From: Pristimantibacillus sp052113225
GTDB taxonomy: Bacteria > Bacillota > Bacilli > Paenibacillales > Paenibacillaceae
Length of the DNA: 64,000 nt
Reading direction: 5' to 3'
NCBI RefSeq assembly: GCF_052113225.1
Contig: NZ_JBFRCT010000009.1
Span: 255,182 to 319,181 of the forward strand
This document shows positions 26,244-35,375 of the stretch, one piece after another; position 1 is the first letter of the stretch; every line of letters begins with the position of its first letter. Under the pieces are notes generated by a model that ran no database searches, was not told the DNA's origin, and was given only the letters and a program-made list of their open reading frames with translations. A program made the position numbers and the translations under genes.

Positions 26244-26732
26244 ATGGCCATTCGTATTATTGTGAAAGAACCAGATCCGGTGCTCCGGGAAGTTGCTAAG
26301 GAAGTAACGAAATTTAACTCCAATCTGCAGAAATTGCTGAAAGATATGGCGGAAACGATGTATGACGCAGACGGTGTAGGACTTGCGGCGCCGCAGATCG
26401 GCATCTCCAAGCGTGTAATCGTAGTTGATATTGGCGATGAAGAAACAGGTCTAATCTCTATGGTTAACCCTGTCATTGTAGAAAAAGAAGGCGAGCAGGT
26501 TGGTCCGGAAGGCTGCCTGAGCATACCGAACCTGAATGGCGATGTGAATCGTTTTGAGCGGATCGTTGTGAATGGTCAGGACGCAGAGGGCAATCCGTTT
26601 ACAGTTGAAGCAAGCGGCTTCCTTGCGGTTGCTTTCCAGCATGAGATTGATCACCTGAACGGCATTCTCTTCACCGATATTGCTCAAAATGTATATGACA
26701 TCTCGGCAAGACAAAGAAAAGGCGGCGAGTAA
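26244..26732 (+). CDS. def: Peptide deformylase
   Basis: This 162-residue metallo-enzyme removes the N-formyl group from nascent proteins. All three motifs are present: GVGLAAPQIG (44-53), EGCLSI with metal ligand C91, and HEIDHLNG with H133, E134 and H137. ATG 26244 follows AAAGGAAGG. fmt starts right after, so formylation and deformylation enzymes are co-transcribed. Confidence 0.95.
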   Translation: MAIRIIVKEPDPVLREVAKEVTKFNSNLQKLLKDMAETMYDADGVGLAAPQIGISKRVIVVDIGDEETGLISMVNPVIVEKEGEQVGPEGCLSIPNLNGDVNRFERIVVNGQDAEGNPFTVEASGFLAVAFQHEIDHLNGILFTDIAQNVYDISARQRKGGE

Positions 26733-26736
26733 AGGA

Positions 26737-27687
26737 ATGCGTATTGTATTTATGGGAACGCCGGAATTCGCCGTTCCTTCCCTGCGTCTCCTTATCGAGC
26801 AGGGCTACAACGTAGTCGCTGCTGTGTCGCAGCCAGACCGCCCGAAAGGCCGTAAACGCATGCTGACGCCGCCTCCTCTGAAGGAAGCGGCTATTGCGTT
26901 TGGTCTGCCTGTGCTGCAGCCTGAACGGATGCGCAGCCCGGAAGCTGTTGCTGCCATTGCTGAGCTTCAGCCGGATTTGATTGTGACAGCAGCTTACGGT
27001 CAAATTTTGCCAAAAGCCTTGCTTGAGATTCCGCGTCTCGGCTGCATTAACGTGCATGGCTCGCTGCTTCCATGTTACAGAGGTGGAGCGCCGATTCAGC
27101 GTTCGATTATTAATGGAGAGTCTATGACTGGCGTTACGATCATGTACATGGCAGAAGGTTTGGACACTGGAGACATGATCAGCAGGGTAGAAGTGCCAAT
27201 AACCGATGAGGATACTTCGGGTACCTTGTTTGAGAAGCTGAGTGCAGCTGGTGCTGAATTGCTTGGCCGTACGATGCCTGCTATTATCGCGGGTGAAGTA
27301 CAAGCTGAGCCGCAGCGTGATGAGCTGGCGACCTATGCACCAAATTTGACTCGTGAAGATGAGCGGATCGATTGGAGCAAATCGGCGATCAGCATCTATA
27401 ATCAGATTCGCGGCTTGTCACCGATGGCAGGTGCCTTTACGTACCTGAACGGTGAAGTGTTTAAGGTATGGGTATCAGCGAAGCCTAGCGGTTCGAAGGG
27501 CTCTGGATCCACTGCTCCGGGTACGGTAGTTGCCGTAAGCGCTTCGGGCATTGAGGTACAGACCGGTGACGGGATTTTGACGCTGCTTGAAATACAGCCT
27601 TCGGGCAAACGAGTAATGACGGTAGCAGACTGGCTTCCAGGTGCCCGCCTATCAGCCGGTGCTGTATTTGGCGGAGGCGAAGCATGA
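26737..27687 (+). CDS. fmt: Methionyl-tRNA formyltransferase
   Basis: The enzyme has 316 residues. ATG 26737 gives the conserved start MRIVFMGTPEFAVPSL; frames reaching further upstream run into def and are not family-like. The catalytic formyltransferase fold shows the NVHGSLLPCYRGGAPIQRS loop (Asn-His-Ser), GVTIMYM and the C-terminal tRNA-binding domain (INQIRGLSP-like YNQIRGLSPM). It formylates initiator Met-tRNA with 10-formyl-THF. It overlaps rsmB by 4 nt. Confidence 0.95.
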   Translation: MRIVFMGTPEFAVPSLRLLIEQGYNVVAAVSQPDRPKGRKRMLTPPPLKEAAIAFGLPVLQPERMRSPEAVAAIAELQPDLIVTAAYGQILPKALLEIPRLGCINVHGSLLPCYRGGAPIQRSIINGESMTGVTIMYMAEGLDTGDMISRVEVPITDEDTSGTLFEKLSAAGAELLGRTMPAIIAGEVQAEPQRDELATYAPNLTREDERIDWSKSAISIYNQIRGLSPMAGAFTYLNGEVFKVWVSAKPSGSKGSGSTAPGTVVAVSASGIEVQTGDGILTLLEIQPSGKRVMTVADWLPGARLSAGAVFGGGEA

Positions 27688-29168
27688 GCGAGAGAGATAC
27701 GATGAAGCAGAAGCAGAACAATACCTCAGGAAAACCAAAACAGAAGCCGGGCGGACATGGAAAAGGTCAGTCGGGTCCGAAGGAACAGCGCACTGTCCGC
27801 GTCCGTACGCCGCGCGAGCTTGCTCTTGATACACTGGTGAAGGTTGCGGAGACTGGAGCTTACAGTAATCTGCAGCTTAACCGTGCTTTGCAGGATGCTC
27901 AGCTCCAGCGCGCTGACGCTGGACTTGTGACGGAGCTTGTCTACGGCACGATTCAGCGCCAACTGACGTTAGATCATTGGCTAAGTAAGTTTGCGGCTAA
28001 GGGACTGCGTAAGCTGGAGCCTTGGGTGCATCAGCTTTTGCGCATGAGCGCCTATCAATTGCTGTACCTCGACCGAATTCCGGCCCATGCTGCGGTGAAC
28101 GAGGCGGTAACCATTGCAAAGCGTAGAGGACATCAGGGAATATCAGGAATGGTGAACGGCATTCTTCGCAGCATTGACCGGAACCGTGCGGAGCTCACGA
28201 TCGACACAATCTCCGATAAGAATCCGGCCGTGCAAATCTCGGTAAGACATTCTTACCCGGAATGGCTGGTTGCACGCTGGATCAAAGCATACGGCGTGGA
28301 AACAACCGAAGCGATCTGTGCTTCAGGCAATGAAGCTCCACATGCCAGTGTGAGAATCAATCCTCTTCGTGAAACGAGAGAAGAAGCCTTGCAGCTATTG
28401 ACTGAACAAGGCAGTGACGCGGAAGTATCGAAGCTTGCTCCTTCAGGTATTGTGGTGCGCCGCGGCGGTAATCTGGCTGATACGGAAGGATTCCGCAAAG
28501 GTCTATGGACGATGCAGGATGAAAGCTCGATGCTCGTTGCCGAAGTGGTAGCTCCTAAAGCAGGCATGCAGGTGCTTGATTGCTGCGCAGCTCCGGGCGG
28601 CAAAACAACACATATGGCAGAGCTGATGGGCGGCAAAGGCAAAGTGTATGCCAATGACCTCCATCCGCATAAGCGTCAGCTTATCGTAGACCAAGCCATA
28701 CGGCTTGGCCTTCAGAATATTGAAGCGATTACGGAAGATGCCGGCAATCTTGGAGTACGGTTCGCTCCGGCTTCATTGGATGCCGTGCTGCTGGATGCCC
28801 CTTGCTCGGGCTTTGGCGTTATCCGCCGCAAACCGGAAATCAAATGGACGAAGACGGCTGGCGATGTTGCTGAGATCGCTGGAATTCAGCGTAAGCTGCT
28901 CAAAGCGGCTGCAGAGCTTGTTAAGCCGGGCGGCACACTTGTGTACAGCACATGTACGATTGAAAGCACAGAGAATGAAGACCAGATAGCTGCCTTTTTG
29001 CAGGAGCATCCCGAGTTTCAGCTAGACGCCGAGTGGCCAGAGGAAGTACTTCAGCCGCTTCGCGAGAAAGGCATCATTGACAGCTCGTTTAAGGGACAAG
29101 CACAGCTTTTGCCGCATCATTTTGGCAGTGATGGGTTCTTCATTGCACGTCTTCGCAGACGTCAGTAG
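27684..29168 (+). CDS. rsmB: 16S rRNA m5C967 methyltransferase RsmB
   Basis: The protein has 494 residues. An unusual N-terminal extension of about 45 residues, very basic and Gln/Lys/Gly-rich, precedes the NusB-like domain (ELALDTLVKVAETGAYSN). The C-terminal SAM domain has LDCCAAPGGKTTHMAEL (SAM), VLLDAPCSGFGVIRRK (Cys of motif IV) and VYSTCTIESTEN (catalytic Cys of motif VI). ATG 27684 overlaps the fmt stop; ATG 27702 is an alternative that shortens the tail. It corresponds to B. subtilis yloM. Confidence 0.92.
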   Translation: MSERDTMKQKQNNTSGKPKQKPGGHGKGQSGPKEQRTVRVRTPRELALDTLVKVAETGAYSNLQLNRALQDAQLQRADAGLVTELVYGTIQRQLTLDHWLSKFAAKGLRKLEPWVHQLLRMSAYQLLYLDRIPAHAAVNEAVTIAKRRGHQGISGMVNGILRSIDRNRAELTIDTISDKNPAVQISVRHSYPEWLVARWIKAYGVETTEAICASGNEAPHASVRINPLRETREEALQLLTEQGSDAEVSKLAPSGIVVRRGGNLADTEGFRKGLWTMQDESSMLVAEVVAPKAGMQVLDCCAAPGGKTTHMAELMGGKGKVYANDLHPHKRQLIVDQAIRLGLQNIEAITEDAGNLGVRFAPASLDAVLLDAPCSGFGVIRRKPEIKWTKTAGDVAEIAGIQRKLLKAAAELVKPGGTLVYSTCTIESTENEDQIAAFLQEHPEFQLDAEWPEEVLQPLREKGIIDSSFKGQAQLLPHHFGSDGFFIARLRRRQ

Positions 29169-29265
29169 TCCATTTGTGGCTCGACATGGGCGTTTGTGGT
29201 AAAATAAATCATCAGCGCCGGCTAAGCCGACGCGCTAGTTCAGAGTCAGGTGTGATAATAAGAAG

Positions 29266-30312
29266 ATGAAACCAATAATTTATGACTATAACCTCGATCA
29301 GCTTCAAGAGTGGATGCAAGAGAATGGTGAGCCGGCGTTCCGCGGCGGCCAGCTGTTTGATTGGCTCTATGTGAAGCGTGTGAAGAGCTTTGAAGACATG
29401 TCCAACTTGCCGAAGTCACTCCGCGATAAGCTGGAGGAGAACTTCCAGTTCGTGACGCTTACAGAAATTACGAAGTTTGAATCGAAAGATGGAACAGTTA
29501 AGTTCCTGTTTGGCCTGCATGACAATCATGCGATTGAAACAGTTATTATGCGTCACGAATACGGTAATAGCATTTGTGTAACGACACAGGTAGGCTGCCG
29601 GATCGGCTGTACGTTCTGCGCTTCGACGCTGGGCGGTTTGAAACGGAACCTGACAGCGGGTGAGATTGTTGCGCAGGTCGTTACTGCTCAACAAATGCTT
29701 GATGCAACGAATGAGCGTGTATCGAGTATTGTTATCATGGGCTCCGGTGAACCATTTGAGAATTATGATGCAACAATGACATTCCTGCGTATTATGATTC
29801 ATGAGAAGGGGCTTAATATCGGCCAGCGCCATATTACGGTCTCGACAAGTGGTATTGTACCAAGCATGTATAAATTTACAGAAGAGAACACGCAGATCAA
29901 CCTTGCGATCTCGATCCATGCACCAAACGACAAGCTTCGTTCGAAGCTGATGCCGGTTAACCGTCGCTTCCCGTTTGAGGATGTTATGGCAGCATGCCGT
30001 AATCATATTGCGAAGACTGGCCGCCGTATTACGTTTGAATATGCCTTAATTGGCGGTGTCAATGACCAAGCTGAACATGCGCAAGAGCTGGCTGATGTGC
30101 TTCAAGGCATGTTGTGCCATGTCAACTTGATTCCAGTTAACCATGTGCCTGAGCGGAATTATGTTCGTACGCCGCGTAACGACATTTTCGAATTCCAGCG
30201 CATTTTGGAGAAAAACAAAGTCAATTGCACGATTCGCAGGGAGCAAGGTCATGATATTGCAGCCGCATGCGGTCAATTAAGGGCGAAACATATGGAGTCC
30301 ACGACGAGGTGA
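29266..30312 (+). CDS. rlmN: Dual-specificity RNA methyltransferase RlmN
   Basis: This 348-residue radical-SAM enzyme methylates C2 of A2503 in 23S rRNA and A37 of some tRNAs. The cluster-binding CxxxCxxC is C111, C115 and C118 in GCRIGCTFCAS. The GSGEPFENYD motif follows, and the C-terminal catalytic Cys lies in AAACGQL. Its start at 29266 is preceded only by a weak AAGAAG. It precedes prpC by 6 bp, as in B. subtilis yloN-prpC. Confidence 0.94.
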   Translation: MKPIIYDYNLDQLQEWMQENGEPAFRGGQLFDWLYVKRVKSFEDMSNLPKSLRDKLEENFQFVTLTEITKFESKDGTVKFLFGLHDNHAIETVIMRHEYGNSICVTTQVGCRIGCTFCASTLGGLKRNLTAGEIVAQVVTAQQMLDATNERVSSIVIMGSGEPFENYDATMTFLRIMIHEKGLNIGQRHITVSTSGIVPSMYKFTEENTQINLAISIHAPNDKLRSKLMPVNRRFPFEDVMAACRNHIAKTGRRITFEYALIGGVNDQAEHAQELADVLQGMLCHVNLIPVNHVPERNYVRTPRNDIFEFQRILEKNKVNCTIRREQGHDIAAACGQLRAKHMESTTR

Positions 30313-30318
30313 TCACGG

Positions 30319-31089
30319 TTGATTACGGCAAACCGAAGCGATGTTGGACGAATTCGTCAAATTAACGAAGATCGTTCGTGGGTAGGACAGCTGGATAACG
30401 GCATAACGCTTGCCATTGTGGCCGACGGAATGGGCGGTCATCAAGCAGGCGATGTAGCGAGCCAGCTGGCGGTTAATACGTTCAGAGACATGCTTGAGAA
30501 GAGCGCGTCGAAGGCGGATTTGTCGATGCAAGAGGGGAAAATGCTAATTCGTCAGGCACTCGTCATGGCTAATGACGTCGTGTACGATATGGCATCACGC
30601 AACGAGCAGTACTACAATATGGGAACGACAATCGTCGCCGCTTTGTACAAAGAGCGGCAGCTGATTATTGGTCATATCGGAGACAGCCGCGCCTATCTCA
30701 TTACCGCAGATGGAATTGCGCAACTGACAGAGGATCATACTCTTGTGAATGAGCTGGTGAAGTCTGGCCAGATCAGCTCCGAGGAGGCGGCGCATCACCC
30801 GCGCCGCAATGTAATTACACGCGCGGTTGGAACGGACGCGCATGTTGAGGTAGATATCTATACCGCAGCCTTGACGGATAACGATATACTGCTGCTTTGC
30901 AGCGATGGACTGACGAACATGGTCAGTGACGAGCTGATGCTGCAGACGGTTTGCGAGGATGGACTGGAATTGGATGGTAAAGCGGATCGCCTCATTCAAT
31001 TAGCGCTGCAAGCAGGAGGAGACGACAACATCACTGTCGTGCTTCTTCAGGAAGCAGACGCTGCTTATCGAGGAGGTGACAACGGATGA
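30319..31089 (+). CDS. prpC: PPM-type Ser/Thr phosphatase PrpC/Stp
   Basis: The phosphatase has 256 residues and starts with TTG 30319 behind GAGGTGATC; the resulting MITANRSDVGRIRQINEDR is the conserved N-terminus. PP2C metal motifs are present: RQINEDR, VADGMGGHQAGD, IGDSRAYL, LLCSDGLTNMV and GGDDNITV. It reverses phosphorylation by PrkC, whose gene overlaps it by 4 nt. Targets in B. subtilis include translation factors and RsgA. Confidence 0.94.
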   Translation: MITANRSDVGRIRQINEDRSWVGQLDNGITLAIVADGMGGHQAGDVASQLAVNTFRDMLEKSASKADLSMQEGKMLIRQALVMANDVVYDMASRNEQYYNMGTTIVAALYKERQLIIGHIGDSRAYLITADGIAQLTEDHTLVNELVKSGQISSEEAAHHPRRNVITRAVGTDAHVEVDIYTAALTDNDILLLCSDGLTNMVSDELMLQTVCEDGLELDGKADRLIQLALQAGGDDNITVVLLQEADAAYRGGDNG

Positions 31090-33257
31090 TTGGACATCAA
31101 CTAGGTGGACGTTATGAGATTATAACGAGAATTGGCGGAGGCGGAATGGCGCTTGTCTATAAGGCGCATGATATTTTGCTGAACCGTAATGTCGCAGTGA
31201 AGGTGCTGAGGCAGCAATTCGTCCATGACGAAGAATTTATTCGGAGATTCCGCAGGGAAGCGCAGTCGGCGGCTTCGCTGTCTCATCCGAATGTCGTCAG
31301 TATTTATGATGTAGGACAGGAAGAAGATACGCATTACATCGTTATGGAATATATCGAAGGTCATAATCTTAATGAAATTATAATTGAGCGTGCGCCGTTG
31401 CAGGCAGATGAAGCGGTGCGTATTGCTATGCAGATTTGTGATGCACTAGAGCATGCACATCAGAATCATATTATTCATCGCGATATTAAGCCACATAACA
31501 TCTTAATTGGCAAGAACGGCAGAGTGAAGGTGACGGACTTCGGGATCGCCCGTGCTGTCACTTCCTCTACTATTACACAGACGGGCTCGGTAGTCGGGTC
31601 GGTCCATTATTTCTCGCCGGAGCATGCCAAGGGAGTTAGTACAGGGGAGAAATCCGACTTGTACTCCCTTGGGATCGTATTATACCAAATGTTAACCAGC
31701 AAGCTTCCCTTTTTCGGCGAAAGTCCGATCAGCGTCGCTCTGAAGCATTTGCAGGAGGAGTTTGAGGAGCCTAGAAAGGTGAATCCACATATCCCGCAAA
31801 GTGTGGAAAATGTTATTTTGCGTGCTATGCGAAAAAATCCGAGCGAACGTTACCAATCGGCTCGTGAAATGCTCACGGATTTGGACACTTGTCTGAAGCC
31901 AAATCGGATTAATGAGCCCAAAGTAATCTTTGGCAGCGGCAGCGACCTTGACGAGACTCGGGTTATGCCAGCTATTCGGGGAGAATTGCTGCCATCGGAG
32001 CCGCAGCAATCGGCACAGTCGTATATATCGCCTGTTTCAGCGGCAGCGCCGCTGGAGCGCAGGGCGGCGGCCGCGTCGAGTGAACCGGAAGTCGAATGGA
32101 AAGATGAGAAGCCGAATGGAAAGCCTAAAGGCTGGAAGCGCCCTACAACCATTGTAGGGGTCACGCTGGTGGCGTTAGCTTTGATTATATGGGGATTCTT
32201 TGCTCTGCTGGACAAACTTGATGTGCCGGATGTGGACGTGCCTTATGTGGTTGGCAAGTCAGAAGATGAGGCCCGTGCAATGCTTGAGGCCAAAGGGCTG
32301 AGGGTGAAGGAGCCAATCATCCATGAGTTTATGGGCGATGTACCGCAAGGTGTAGTATTCGATCAGGACAAGCAAAACATGCAAGTGAAGGAAGGCTCTT
32401 GGATTCAATTATCGGTCAGCGACGGCGCTGTGCTGGAGAAGATGACGGATTACAAGGGCAAGCAGATTCAAGAAGCCAAGGATGATTTGATTGCACTTGG
32501 CGTGACAGAAGAGCAGATTGCAGTTGAACAGGTATTTAGTGACGAGGATTCAGGTGTGGTCATTAACCAGACACCGGAGTTTGGTTCGGAATTTGATCCT
32601 AAGACAGCAACGTTTACGTTCATGGTAAGCAAAGGACGTGAAACAATTCCGATGCCGAATCTAATCGGCCACACCGTTGCAGAAGCGAAGGACATGGTTA
32701 AAGCGAATGGACTGACGCTTGAAGATGACGATATTTTAGAAGAACCAAGCTATTCAATAAGCAAAGGACTTGTTATTGATCAAGACCAGTTCAAACCTAA
32801 TGATCCTGTGCCAAAAGGTTCGAAGATCTCGATTCGCGTAAGCTCAGGACCTCCTAAGGATGCCAAAAGCCATACGTTTAATGTAACGATATCACCTGCT
32901 GAAGCGGGCAAGACAAGCGAGATCCGGATTGTATATACGGATGCGCGTGGTAAGGATATTGAGTGGGGCAAACGCCAAATTCAAGATACACAGTCTTTCC
33001 CTATTGAAGTGATGCTGGCACCTAATACAGAAGCGAGTGTAACGGTTTACCGGGACGGTCAATTTGTAGATAATCGTACCATCACTTATGAGGATCTGGT
33101 ACAAGGGTCGGATTCCTCTTCGCTTACTATTCCTGGAACCGGCAGTACGGATACGGGTACAGGTACAACGGAAGAAACAGATAACCCGGACCAGCCTGTA
33201 GATGCTGATCCGGTAGAAAGCAATGACAACGGAGGCGCCCAAGATGAGCAGCAATAG
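31086..33257 (+). CDS. prkC: PASTA-domain Ser/Thr kinase PrkC
   Basis: The kinase has 723 residues. The cytoplasmic domain has the glycine loop IGGGGMALVYKA, K39, HRDIKPHN (D133) and DFG at 151. A juxtamembrane stretch and one membrane helix (about 354-373) lead to three PASTA repeats (about 380-590; each with a VPxVVGK- or MPNLIGH-type start), then a beta-rich region and an acidic Thr/Gly/Asp tail. PASTA domains bind muropeptides, and in B. subtilis PrkC triggers spore germination. ATG 31086 follows GGAGGTGAC. Confidence 0.95.
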   Translation: MIGHQLGGRYEIITRIGGGGMALVYKAHDILLNRNVAVKVLRQQFVHDEEFIRRFRREAQSAASLSHPNVVSIYDVGQEEDTHYIVMEYIEGHNLNEIIIERAPLQADEAVRIAMQICDALEHAHQNHIIHRDIKPHNILIGKNGRVKVTDFGIARAVTSSTITQTGSVVGSVHYFSPEHAKGVSTGEKSDLYSLGIVLYQMLTSKLPFFGESPISVALKHLQEEFEEPRKVNPHIPQSVENVILRAMRKNPSERYQSAREMLTDLDTCLKPNRINEPKVIFGSGSDLDETRVMPAIRGELLPSEPQQSAQSYISPVSAAAPLERRAAAASSEPEVEWKDEKPNGKPKGWKRPTTIVGVTLVALALIIWGFFALLDKLDVPDVDVPYVVGKSEDEARAMLEAKGLRVKEPIIHEFMGDVPQGVVFDQDKQNMQVKEGSWIQLSVSDGAVLEKMTDYKGKQIQEAKDDLIALGVTEEQIAVEQVFSDEDSGVVINQTPEFGSEFDPKTATFTFMVSKGRETIPMPNLIGHTVAEAKDMVKANGLTLEDDDILEEPSYSISKGLVIDQDQFKPNDPVPKGSKISIRVSSGPPKDAKSHTFNVTISPAEAGKTSEIRIVYTDARGKDIEWGKRQIQDTQSFPIEVMLAPNTEASVTVYRDGQFVDNRTITYEDLVQGSDSSSLTIPGTGSTDTGTGTTEETDNPDQPVDADPVESNDNGGAQDEQQ

Positions 33258-34170
33258 TGAAGCCAAGGGGAGAATCGTCAAGGCACTCAGCGGCTATTAT
33301 TATGTATTGCCGAATGAGTCAGAGTCATCGGGGCAAACGGTGCAATGCCGTGCCCGCGGTGTATTTAAGAAGAGGGGTTTGACGCCGCTTGTTGGCGACG
33401 ATGTGGTGTACAGCTTAACGGAGAATGGCGAGGGCACGGTGGAGGAACTGCTGCCCCGCTCTTCCGAGTTAATAAGGCCGCCGGTCGCTAACGTTGATCT
33501 GGCTATTCTCGTCTTCTCCGTGACGGAGCCCTCCTTGAATTTACAGCTGCTGGACAAATTCCTTGTTCATATCGAGCATGCTGGTATTGAGCCAGTGTTA
33601 TGCTTAAGTAAGCAGGACTTGGAACAAGATGGCGAGGAAATGGAGGAAGCAGCTGTTGCTATTGAAGCTGTTAACCGTATCTACACCGCTATTGGCTATG
33701 AAGTATTCGGCACTAGCTCACGCCAAGGTGTTGGCGTAGAAGAGCTGCATAGCCGTCTGAAAGGACATGTAGCGGTATTCGCTGGCCAATCGGGCGTAGG
33801 TAAATCATCGTTGCTGAATGCACTCGTTCCGGGCCTTGAGCTCGAGACGAATGCCATCAGCAACAGGCTTGGCCGTGGTAAGCATACGACCCGTCATGTG
33901 GAGCTGGTGGAGATCGGCGGAGGTTATGTGGCGGATACTCCTGGTTTCAGCCAGTTGGATTTCACAGAGCTTGGTATTGAGGATCTTGGTTACTGCTTCC
34001 GTGAAATGCGGGAGCTTGCACCGGATTGCAAATTCCGTGAATGCTCGCATGTGCATGAGCCGGGATGCGCAGTGCTGAAGGCCGTAGCGGATGGCACAAT
34101 CGCTAAAAGCCGCCATCAGAACTACTTGACGTTTATGACCGAAATGAAAGAGAGAAAGCGGAGGTACTAG
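33244..34170 (+). CDS. rsgA: Ribosome small-subunit GTPase RsgA (CpgA/YloQ)
   Basis: The protein has 308 residues. ATG 33244, with GGAGGC ahead, gives the expected MSSNSEAKGRIVKALSGYYY start and lies inside the prkC end (14-nt overlap). The GTPase is circularly permuted: G4-like LSKQDL comes before the P-loop GQSGVGKSSLLNAL, then DTPGFSQLD. The C-terminal zinc site is C-x-F-R-E-C-x-H-x-H-E-P-G-C. It matures 30S subunits and is a PrkC substrate in B. subtilis. Confidence 0.94.
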   Translation: MSSNSEAKGRIVKALSGYYYVLPNESESSGQTVQCRARGVFKKRGLTPLVGDDVVYSLTENGEGTVEELLPRSSELIRPPVANVDLAILVFSVTEPSLNLQLLDKFLVHIEHAGIEPVLCLSKQDLEQDGEEMEEAAVAIEAVNRIYTAIGYEVFGTSSRQGVGVEELHSRLKGHVAVFAGQSGVGKSSLLNALVPGLELETNAISNRLGRGKHTTRHVELVEIGGGYVADTPGFSQLDFTELGIEDLGYCFREMRELAPDCKFRECSHVHEPGCAVLKAVADGTIAKSRHQNYLTFMTEMKERKRRY

Positions 34171-34175
34171 TACTT

Positions 34176-34820
34176 ATGGCAATTATCGCACCATCGATCC
34201 TGTCGGCAGATTTCGCGCGGCTTGGAGACGAGATTAAAGCAGCAGAGCAAGCGGGAGCGGATTGGATTCATGTTGACGTTATGGACGGTCATTTTGTACC
34301 GAACTTGACCTTTGGACCTCCGGTTATCGCAGCAGTACGTTCGGCGACGAAGCTTCCATTTGATGTACATTTGATGATTGAGCATCCGGAGTTGTCGATC
34401 CCAAGTTATGCGGCTGCCGGAGCGGACCGTATTACGGTTCATGCAGAAGCAACCGTGCATCTGCACCGCACGATTCAGCAGATTAAAGACCTTGGCTTGC
34501 CAGCTGGTGTTGCGCTTAATCCGGGCACGCCTCTGTCTGTGCTGGAGCATATTCTTGGTGATGTTGACCTGGTTCTGATTATGACCGTTAACCCTGGATT
34601 TGGCGGGCAAGCATTCATTGAAGAATCGCTTAATAAACTGCGTCAGCTGCGCAAGATGCTGAGCGACCGTGGCCTCGACCATGTTCATGTGCAAGTAGAC
34701 GGGGGCATTAACAGCACAACAGCGAAGCAGGTTGTAGAAGCTGGTGCGAATGTGCTCGTAGCGGGTAATGCAGTATTCGGGGAAAGGGATCGCGCGGCTG
34801 CGATTGCTGCGCTTCGGTAA
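34176..34820 (+). CDS. rpe: Ribulose-5-phosphate 3-epimerase
   Basis: This 214-residue TIM-barrel enzyme of the pentose phosphate pathway starts at ATG 34176, 5 bp after rsgA. Signatures are SILSADFARLGDE, HVDVMDGHFVPN with the metal His/Asp, MTVNPGFGGQ and VDGGIN. Gene order rsgA-rpe is the same as in B. subtilis. Confidence 0.95.
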   Translation: MAIIAPSILSADFARLGDEIKAAEQAGADWIHVDVMDGHFVPNLTFGPPVIAAVRSATKLPFDVHLMIEHPELSIPSYAAAGADRITVHAEATVHLHRTIQQIKDLGLPAGVALNPGTPLSVLEHILGDVDLVLIMTVNPGFGGQAFIEESLNKLRQLRKMLSDRGLDHVHVQVDGGINSTTAKQVVEAGANVLVAGNAVFGERDRAAAIAALR

Positions 34821-34826
34821 TTGATA

Positions 34827-35117
34827 ATGGAGGAAGATTACGAGTTAGAGCAGAGCGTCTGGAAAAAAATAATGTGGATCGCTTTCTACGCGATTACAGC
34901 AGGCCTTTTGCTCGGTCTTTTTACGGCGATCTCCTCGCCTATCAAGTACGTTTGCTCGCTGGTGGCCTTGTATGTCGCCATAAAATGCTTCAAGCGTTTC
35001 TTAACCTGGGGGCCGCGTATATCCTTTATCGTATCTGCAATAATCGTTTATTTCGCTACGGCTCTCGTAATCGCAATCGTTATTTACTTGCGTGATAACC
35101 CGATGCCTGCGGGCTAA
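34827..35117 (+). CDS. Small three-helix membrane protein
   Basis: The protein has 96 residues from ATG 34827, 6 nt after the rpe stop. No strong ribosome site is visible, so coupling to rpe is likely. An acidic N-terminus (MEEDYELEQSVWKK) is followed by three hydrophobic segments at about residues 15-37, 38-52 and 66-88. No family motif was recognised. It occupies the place where B. subtilis has thiN between rpe and spoVM. The function is unknown; a cell-envelope or sporulation role is only suggested by its neighbours. Confidence 0.65.
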   Translation: MEEDYELEQSVWKKIMWIAFYAITAGLLLGLFTAISSPIKYVCSLVALYVAIKCFKRFLTWGPRISFIVSAIIVYFATALVIAIVIYLRDNPMPAG

Positions 35118-35166
35118 TAGAATACGAGCTGGCGCTTTGGAATAGGACAGCTTTAGAACGCATAGG

Positions 35167-35204
35167 ATGGTTACATGAACGAAGGTTCGTGTAGCCATTT
35201 TTTT
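35167..35204 (+). terminator. Terminator before spoVM
   Basis: ATGGTTACA-GAAC (35167-35180) pairs with GTTC-TGTAGCCAT (35185-35198), and seven T follow. It closes the coaBC-to-membrane-protein transcript. Confidence 0.85.
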
Positions 35205-35263
35205 GTGTGTATGAATTGGTTCACACTTCCAATTTCGATGAGCGTGTCTGAGGAGGGATGGGC

Positions 35264-35344
35264 ATGAAGTTTTACACGATCAAACTGCCGAAATTTCTGG
35301 GCGGATTCGTAAAAGCAATATTGAATACCTTCCAAAAAAACTAA
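35264..35344 (+). CDS. spoVM: Stage V sporulation protein M
   Basis: This tiny gene encodes 26 residues, MKFYTIKLPKFLGGFVKAIL then NTFQKN, which match SpoVM over the whole length. AGGAGGG (35251-35257) stands 6 bp before ATG 35264. SpoVM is an amphipathic helix that recognises the positive curvature of the forespore and anchors SpoIVA for coat assembly. The rpe-x-spoVM-rpmB order is the same as in B. subtilis. Its presence marks the organism as a spore-former. Confidence 0.95.
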   Translation: MKFYTIKLPKFLGGFVKAILNTFQKN

Positions 35345-35375
35345 GCCGATGCACGTCTTAACGAATGATCGTGGG

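Noticed and set aside
29416..30006. Long minus-strand frame inside rlmN, and similar antisense frames in dapF, priA and DUF2515
   Set aside because: They lie opposite well-recognised genes, lack ribosome sites and show Cys/His/Arg-rich composition typical of antisense shadows.
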